A stretch of DNA of 64,000 nucleotides, taken from Zingiber officinale. Taxonomy: Eukaryota > Streptophyta > Magnoliopsida > Zingiberales > Zingiberaceae. Positions within the stretch are counted from its first letter, which is position 1, and each line of letters opens with the position of its first letter. A program made the translations under genes and the position numbers. This document shows positions 59,501-64,000 of this stretch, piece after piece. Location: assembly GCF_018446385.1 (NCBI RefSeq), contig NC_055993.1, positions 41,661,645 to 41,725,644 on the forward strand, read 5' to 3'. The notes beneath the pieces were generated by a model, which had not been told where the DNA came from, searched no databases, and saw only the letters and a list, made by a program, of their open reading frames with translations.

Positions 59501-62121
59501 TAGAAGCAGACACCACAAATTCTCACTCCATTGAAGATCCACATCCTTCTAGAGGCAAAACAAAAAAAACCTCATTAAAAGATAGTTCTTAAATTCAAAC
59601 AGGGAGACTGAAATAAAATAAAAATAGATAAATTACAATCACAACTGTGCTGATGTCTGAACTTGGATCTGGCTCAATCACAGTGCATGTGGTTCTCTAA
59701 TCCAAAGCCTATGACTAGGTTGCAAATCATATGGTTGAAAGCTCCAAAGGTTTGGTTAAGGATGTGCACTTACAGAAGTAGAAAAGATCTTGTAAAACTC
59801 AAGATGCGGGACTAAAGGATTATGGAGAACCATTTTGTTTTCCTTCCATTTGAAATGTTTGGATTTTACTTCATTGCTTTCTAGCATTTTGCAGATAATT
59901 CTAATTTTCTTTGTGTATTTATCTATCTATCTTTCATTGTACTTCAAAATCTAATGAGATATACATCTTTTATAATTTTGGTCTATGCAATTATGCTCAA
60001 ATGGTGCCTTTTCTTCTGTATTGTAAAGTTTTTAAATTTTCATTTTTTGTTTTTGTGATGGATGGATTGTGGGAATGGAATTTATAAGAATAAGAGTTCT
60101 TTTCTGCTCTAAGTAAGCTCACATTATTATTTTGGTCCATTTAAAATTGAGTAAGTTAAAGGGATCCAAAGTTTTATCTTCTTTACAACAACTAATGTTC
60201 TTTGTGAACATTTACTTTATTATTTCTTGGTTGACAGTGGTTTACTGAAAGACACAAAAAGGCTATGTTTGAAGCTCTTGAAAAGATTAAAGGGGGTGAG
60301 AGCTTCTGTTTCACATTTATCAAGATTATATGAATATTTCTTTTCGCTATCTTTCATATTGTATTTCTTTTATTTTGGTTGTAAAATAGGCCAGATTGAA
60401 TTATTAGGTATGTTTTGAGAACTAATGGAAACTCTACTTTATATTCTCTTCTTTCTTCTCCTTCTACTCTCCTCTTCTCCTCCTCTCTTTCTTTTATTCT
60501 TCTTTTCTTTATTTTTCATTGTGTAAATTAATAGAATCAAATAAAAACCAACTCAAACTATCATAAAGAACTAATCAAAGGCTATCCGATTGAGATCCTT
60601 ATTTTAATTTGATTTGTGTTTTTCCATGAAATGCATTACTTAAAATTTCAGACTATGCTGGTGGCTTTTGCAGAGTTGATGGTTCTTGGATTCATATCCT
60701 TAATTCTCACATTTGGACAGAGTTACATCATTCAAATTTGCATACCTGAGAAAGCTGCAGATACTATGTTGCCTTGTCGCAAGGAGGAAAAACCAGAAAT
60801 TGGAGGGGGTGAAGGCAAGGGTGAGCATGCTGGTGGGGGTGGTAAAGGGGGAGAAGCCCATCACAGAAGGCTTTTGTGGGACGCACTAATGGTGATTTAT
60901 TCGAATCGTAGACTATTAGCAGAGTCATCAGCACCTAACTGTCATAGGGTAAAGATTGACATCTATGGATTTTTTATAGAATTTGATTGAACTTGATTTA
61001 ATTGTTATTTTAATTTTTAACTTAAAAAGCTCTGGCTTATTAACCTTATGTTCTTTTTAGCGTTTGCTAGCTTAAACTTGTAATAATATATTCTTAAATC
61101 TTATTTGATTAGACTCTTACATCGTTTGACTTTTGTTCATCAAAGCTAATATTGATTCTGCATTTTTTTTCTGCATAAACAGGGAAAGGTACCACTTATT
61201 TCTTTACATGGTCTGCATCAGTTGCACATCTTCATATTTTTCCTAGCGATCTTTCATGTATTGTATAGTGCCCTTACAATGACTTTGGGAAGAGAAAAGG
61301 TAAATAATTATGGCTTGGTTCACTAATACGCTCATGTGATTTCCAAAATCAGTCACAATACATAGAATGATCTTGTCTGCATTGAAACTTCCTTAAAAAG
61401 TTTCCCTTAAATGCAGATTAGCAGCTGGAAAGAATGGGAAAAAGAGACCTTGTCAGCTGATTATGAATTCTCAAATGGTATTAAAATTCAAAATTCATTT
61501 TATTTAGTACTTCGTTATACTATTTAGAATCAAACCTAATCATCTGACTTTATTTGATGGCTGGCCCTAACCCTTTTACTTCATTCTGTTTATGAAATAA
61601 AACTGTGGTATTTAGTTGATGATACATGAAACAAATAGATAGTTTGATCAATGTGTGCAGATCCAGCAAGATTTAGATTGTCACATGAGACATCATTTGT
61701 GAGACAACATTCCAGTATTTGGAACAAAGTGCCATTCATATTCTACATTGTAAGATCTTATTGATGCAGTTTGTTCACTTCACGTTAATAAAATTACTGG
61801 ATGGTTTCTTCTGTATAATGGCATCTTAAATGAAACCGGTTATAACTATCTAACTTCTTCCAATATCTTTCTTTTACAGGTTAGCTTCTTTCGTCAATTC
61901 TTTAGATCTGTGAGGAAGGCCGACTATCTAGCAATGCGTCATGGTTTTATCACAGTGAGTATCTCTTTAACAGGCATCAACGATCAGAATATGCAGGTAC
62001 TAGTGTTTCTCACTTGACATCATGGACTACAGGTTCATCTAGCTCCTGGTAGTAAATTTGATTTCCAAAAGTACATAAAAAGATCACTGGAGGATGATTT
62101 CAAGGTTATTGTGGGTATCAG
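50384..62121 (+). CDS. MLO: MLO-like seven-transmembrane protein, exons 1-8 (3' half outside window)
   Basis: Plasma-membrane MLO family protein with seven transmembrane segments; some members are powdery-mildew susceptibility factors, and the family binds calmodulin through its C-terminus (not visible here). Eight exons with GT-AG borders give an open frame of 298 codons plus 2 nt: 50384-50515, 60238-60295, 60674-60948, 61183-61299, 61417-61477, 61661-61749, 61880-61954, 62033-62121. Visible features: [12 protein letters not shown] start with TM1 (about 19-37), [16 protein letters not shown] (64-79, TM2), conserved loop cysteines C86, C98 and C153, [19 protein letters not shown] (TM3), [43 protein letters not shown]86 and C98 match barley Mlo numbering. 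The third is about 39 residues later than usual because of a glycine-rich loop insertion (106-124). Closest in feel to the barley-type clade. Intron 1 is 9.7 kb and holds a retrotransposon. Later exons should lie beyond 64000. Confidence 0.93.
50516..53599 (+). other. MLO intron 1, left part
   Basis: No coding domain seen. 50730-51010 is one copy of a degenerate repeat whose partner is at 59640-59890. AT-rich filler and phrases such as CCTTCTAAAAAGTCTTCTAG (52095-52114) look like old retroelement debris but could not be assigned. Confidence 0.6.
50730..51010 (+). repeat. Intron-1 direct repeat, copy 1
   Basis: Partner at 59640-59890, same orientation. Best-matching core: GATTATGGAGAACC followed by TTTTCC and TTTGAAAT, with TATCTTGTAAAACTGAAGATGC just before. 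Confidence 0.7.
53600..58830 (+). mobile_element. Copia family A element in MLO intron 1 (non-autonomous)
   Basis: 5' LTR 53600-54998 (TGTTGGTGCAATCG to CATCCTAACA), degenerate primer-binding site TGGTATTAGAACC (55001-55013), a gag remnant, a long non-coding part matching 20750-21330, polypurine-like runs near 57660-57690, and a 3' LTR (about 57705-58830) missing about its first 125 bases and its last few tens. No protease, integrase or RT. Same strand as MLO. LTRs differ at many sites, so it is not young. No clean target duplication was found because the 3' end is damaged. Confidence 0.82.
55050..55906 (+). pseudogene. Gag remnant with intact zinc knuckle in MLO intron element
   Basis: N-terminal part has [14 protein letters not shown] (about 55106-55147), the gag W-K-x-x-M-E motif of copia Gag. 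A stop at 55245 and frameshifts follow. The C-terminal open frame (55454-55906, 151 residues) is basic and contains [14 protein letters not shown] (C-x2-C-x4-H-x4-C; 55797-55838), a retroviral-type zinc knuckle with all ligands. The original protein is broken into at least two pieces. Confidence 0.75.
58831..60237 (+). other. MLO intron 1, right part
   Basis: Non-coding. Carries the second copy of the intron repeat (59640-59890) and a T-rich end leading to the acceptor TTGACAG. Confidence 0.65.
59640..59890 (+). repeat. Intron-1 direct repeat, copy 2
   Basis: Contains GATCTTGTAAAACTCAAGAT and GATTATGGAGAACCATTTTG, matching copy 1 at 50730-51010 with substitutions and small gaps. Confidence 0.7.
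60238..60295 (+). CDS. MLO: MLO exon 2
   Basis: Preceded by TTGACAG; codes [19 protein letters not shown] plus one base, the first cytoplasmic loop; donor GTGAGA follows. This HKKA-EALEK-K pattern is an MLO hallmark. Confidence 0.93.
60674..60948 (+). CDS. MLO: MLO exon 3
   Basis: Acceptor TTTTGCAG; completes Glu64 and codes TM2 and the extracellular loop with Cys86, Cys98 and Cys153 and a glycine/lysine/glutamate-rich insertion. Ends phase 0 at NCHR before GTAAAG. Confidence 0.92.
61183..61299 (+). CDS. MLO: MLO exon 4
   Basis: Thirty-nine codons, GKVPLIS to LGREK, including TM3. Acceptor AAACAG, donor GTAAAT, phase 0 both ends. In the family GKV/P follows the loop cysteine directly. Confidence 0.93.
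61417..61477 (+). CDS. MLO: MLO exon 5
   Basis: [20 protein letters not shown] plus one base; acceptor ATGCAG, donor GTATTA. Conserved W-x-x-WE motif of cytoplasmic loop 2. Confidence 0.92.
61661..61749 (+). CDS. MLO: MLO exon 6
   Basis: Completes Asp, then [16 protein letters not shown] and [11 protein letters not shown]; acceptor GTGCAG, donor GTAAGA. Conserved DPARFR motif. Confidence 0.93.
61880..61954 (+). CDS. MLO: MLO exon 7
   Basis: Twenty-five codons, [16 protein letters not shown] to GFIT; acceptor TTACAG, donor GTGAGT. Carries the FFRQF motif. Confidence 0.93.
62033..62121 (+). CDS. MLO: MLO exon 8
   Basis: [20 protein letters not shown] and DFKVIVGI plus two bases of the next codon (usually Ser); acceptor CTACAG, donor GTAGAA. 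Last exon recognised in the window. Confidence 0.9.
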
Positions 62122-64000
62122 GTAGAAAACTAGTCTTAATCTTCTACATCATTTATTTATTTTTCCACTTATTTGAACCAATTAGCATTTGCTACTGTAT
62201 TTTTTATAGGGTAGTAAATTAGCATTGGTATTCGGTATAACACTGGAGGATGCCACATCGTTGTATGTGGTATTTGAATGACAGTTAACCTACAATAGTA
62301 AGGAGATATCAGCAATGATATTAATGAACATTTTGTTATGTTGGTCTAGCAACTCAGTTTGGTGGGCTAGTATGGTCCATTGACTCAATTGTGGGGATAG
62401 AAAACCAAAAATTATTATTTTTATAGGGGGAACAACAATTTTGACTAGTTCTTGGTATAGCTTAGAGGATATCTTGAAGATGCATGGAGAGTTTGCCGGT
62501 GGCCATAAAGCTTATAGAGAGGAGAATTTTTCATCTTGTGGAGAGTCTTGGAGTAGGATTACATCACATATTAAATTACTCTCACCCTTTTTGTGTATTT
62601 TTGCTATTAACGAGTTTTTAAATTTTGACACGAGCCAACATGAAGCAACCAGAAGCAAGAATTAGTGGTTGAACTTTGAAGGAAGATTGGAAAGTCAAGG
62701 AAAATGGAACACTCCTTGCTTAACATCAACCTTAGGGAAACTGGAAAGAGTTGCAAAGCCTCAAACATGATTTGAAATCTTGTACCGTACCGGACGAAAC
62801 AGTCGAAATGTATATCATCAAAACTCGATACAACTCGGTACCAAGGTTCAAAAATATGAGTTGTGCGTAGTTTTGGTCTTTGATCCGAACAATATTGTTC
62901 CATATCGTGTCAATGCTCCGATGTATGGTGTCGGTGACATATTAGAGGTGGAAGGAGGAAGGAGAGTAACTAAATGAAGGAGACATTGTTGTGTGTTAAA
63001 TGGTATCAAATTTCTATAATTTATTGGAATATATGTTTCAACCGTTTTGTTTGGCATGATACAAAATTTAAAACCATGCTCAGCACAAACTCCTTCCTAT
63101 GCTCCAATCTATTATTGACATCATGTATTGAAACATCAACATGATATTGAAATAGTACCATTCTAGTGAAAGATCGAAATTTTGGCACGGCTCAAGATTT
63201 TGAACCTTGCCTCAAATGTTCCTCCCAACGTATCAAGCCTTTGGAAGAGTTATGGAAGCCATTATGAAGCTTGAGATGCACCTCCCACCTCATTTTCTTT
63301 GTTAGAGTCATGAAAATCTTCTATGCATCAAGGGAAGCCTCCAACAACAGCGTGGTAGCTTAGATGCTACTTGTTGTTGCTTGATGCCATGTCACTATGT
63401 TCAAAAGAGTTGAGAAGGCCTTGCTATTGAAAATTGTGTCAAGGCTATTGAAAATTGTACTTTGACACTGTCTTTGGAAGTGTCGTGGAAGCTCACCGAC
63501 AACACCGCTGAAGCCTTAGGGGAAGCATGAGAAGTTTGTGACTGTGTCACTCATAGGTTTCATTCATCTTGAGTTGTTATGCATGTTGGTTGGTGAGTAG
63601 AATAAAATGTTTCGCCTGGGTGGACTGGCATAGTATAAAATTTTAATTCTTTGATATTGTAACTTGAGAGGTCCAATTTCTTTTTTAGTGATTGAGAATG
63701 TCAAATTTGTTAACGCAAAATGTTGGTTTGAGACTCTACTCAGCAAAGGGAAGAGCAAAACATTAAATATCAATGAGAGGAACTAGGAGCTGATGGAAAG
63801 AAAAGCACGAAGTATCATCAAATTATGATTTACAAAGAGTGTCATCCACATGGTGACTGGTGAGACAATAACATTGGGTATGATGAAAAAGATTAGTGAC
63901 ATTATACAAGCAGGGTCGTAATTAAATTTACCTTTGAAGGAAGGAGGGTGTATAGGTTCCACATGATAGATGATGGAGACTTATGGAACACTTGGACATA
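62122..64000 (+). other. MLO intron 8 (presumed) with MITE; no further exon seen
   Basis: No match to the next MLO exon (usually starting SPPLW-) was found. The region contains a 443-bp MITE and otherwise unassigned sequence. The short open frames here have no recognisable product. Confidence 0.55.
62766..63208. mobile_element. hAT-like MITE, 443 bp
   Basis: Flanked by GCCTCAAA on both sides (62758-62765 and 63209-63216). The ends form imperfect inverted repeats: left TTTGAAATCTTGTACCGTAC, right (reversed) TTCAAAATCTTGAGCCGTGC. An 8-bp duplication and the AAATCTTG-type end fit hAT MITEs. No coding capacity. Confidence 0.75.

Overview
This is plant nuclear DNA: a long, densely nested block of transposable elements (about 1-48,800) followed by the 5' half of one real host gene, an MLO-family seven-transmembrane protein gene (50,384 to at least 62,121, + strand). 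A flowering plant is certain from the element types (CACTA/En-Spm with TNP2 and PTTA proteins, Ty1/copia and Ty3-like LTRs, hAT MITEs) and from plant-type introns. The MLO N-terminus most resembles the barley-type MLO group, which together with the Sirevirus-like and Angela/BARE-like copia load suggests a monocot. The species cannot be named from this window.

Layout. 1-6,573: minus-strand CACTA element with a decayed TNP2 transposase and a spliced PTTA/TNP1-like gene. Its terminal repeat ends at 6,573 and it has inserted into the LTR of a minus-strand copia element ('family A', to about 10,640), which also holds a solo LTR (6,782-9,918). 10,641-20,446: plus-strand Sirevirus-like element (gag only, AT-rich spacer, 3' LTR) split by a solo LTR (11,779-16,388) that itself holds another solo LTR (12,100-15,512). 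20,447-22,455: plus-strand family-A fragment with PPT and 3' LTR. About 22,456-34,848: a decayed plus-strand copia element whose 5' LTR, gag and integrase are each split by solo LTRs (22,780-25,551; 27,307-31,101 with 27,885-29,902 nested inside; 32,610-34,430). 34,849-48,821: truncated LTRs, two minus-strand retroelement fragments, a region of CACACGG-CCGTGTG palindromes, a reverse transcriptase fragment, and a 3' LTR carrying an 854-bp hAT-type element.

Seven solo LTRs can be bounded by 5-bp target-site duplications, four of them perfect, so the block is shaped mainly by insertion followed by LTR-LTR recombination.

48,822-64,000: intergenic DNA, the MLO promoter and MLO exons 1-8. These exons give an open frame of 298 codons plus 2 nt. 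Intron 1 is about 9.7 kb because it holds a 5.2-kb copia element. The remaining MLO exons are not visible and should lie beyond the window. A 443-bp hAT-like MITE lies after exon 8. Apart from MLO, no intact host protein gene, tRNA, rRNA or CRISPR array was found.
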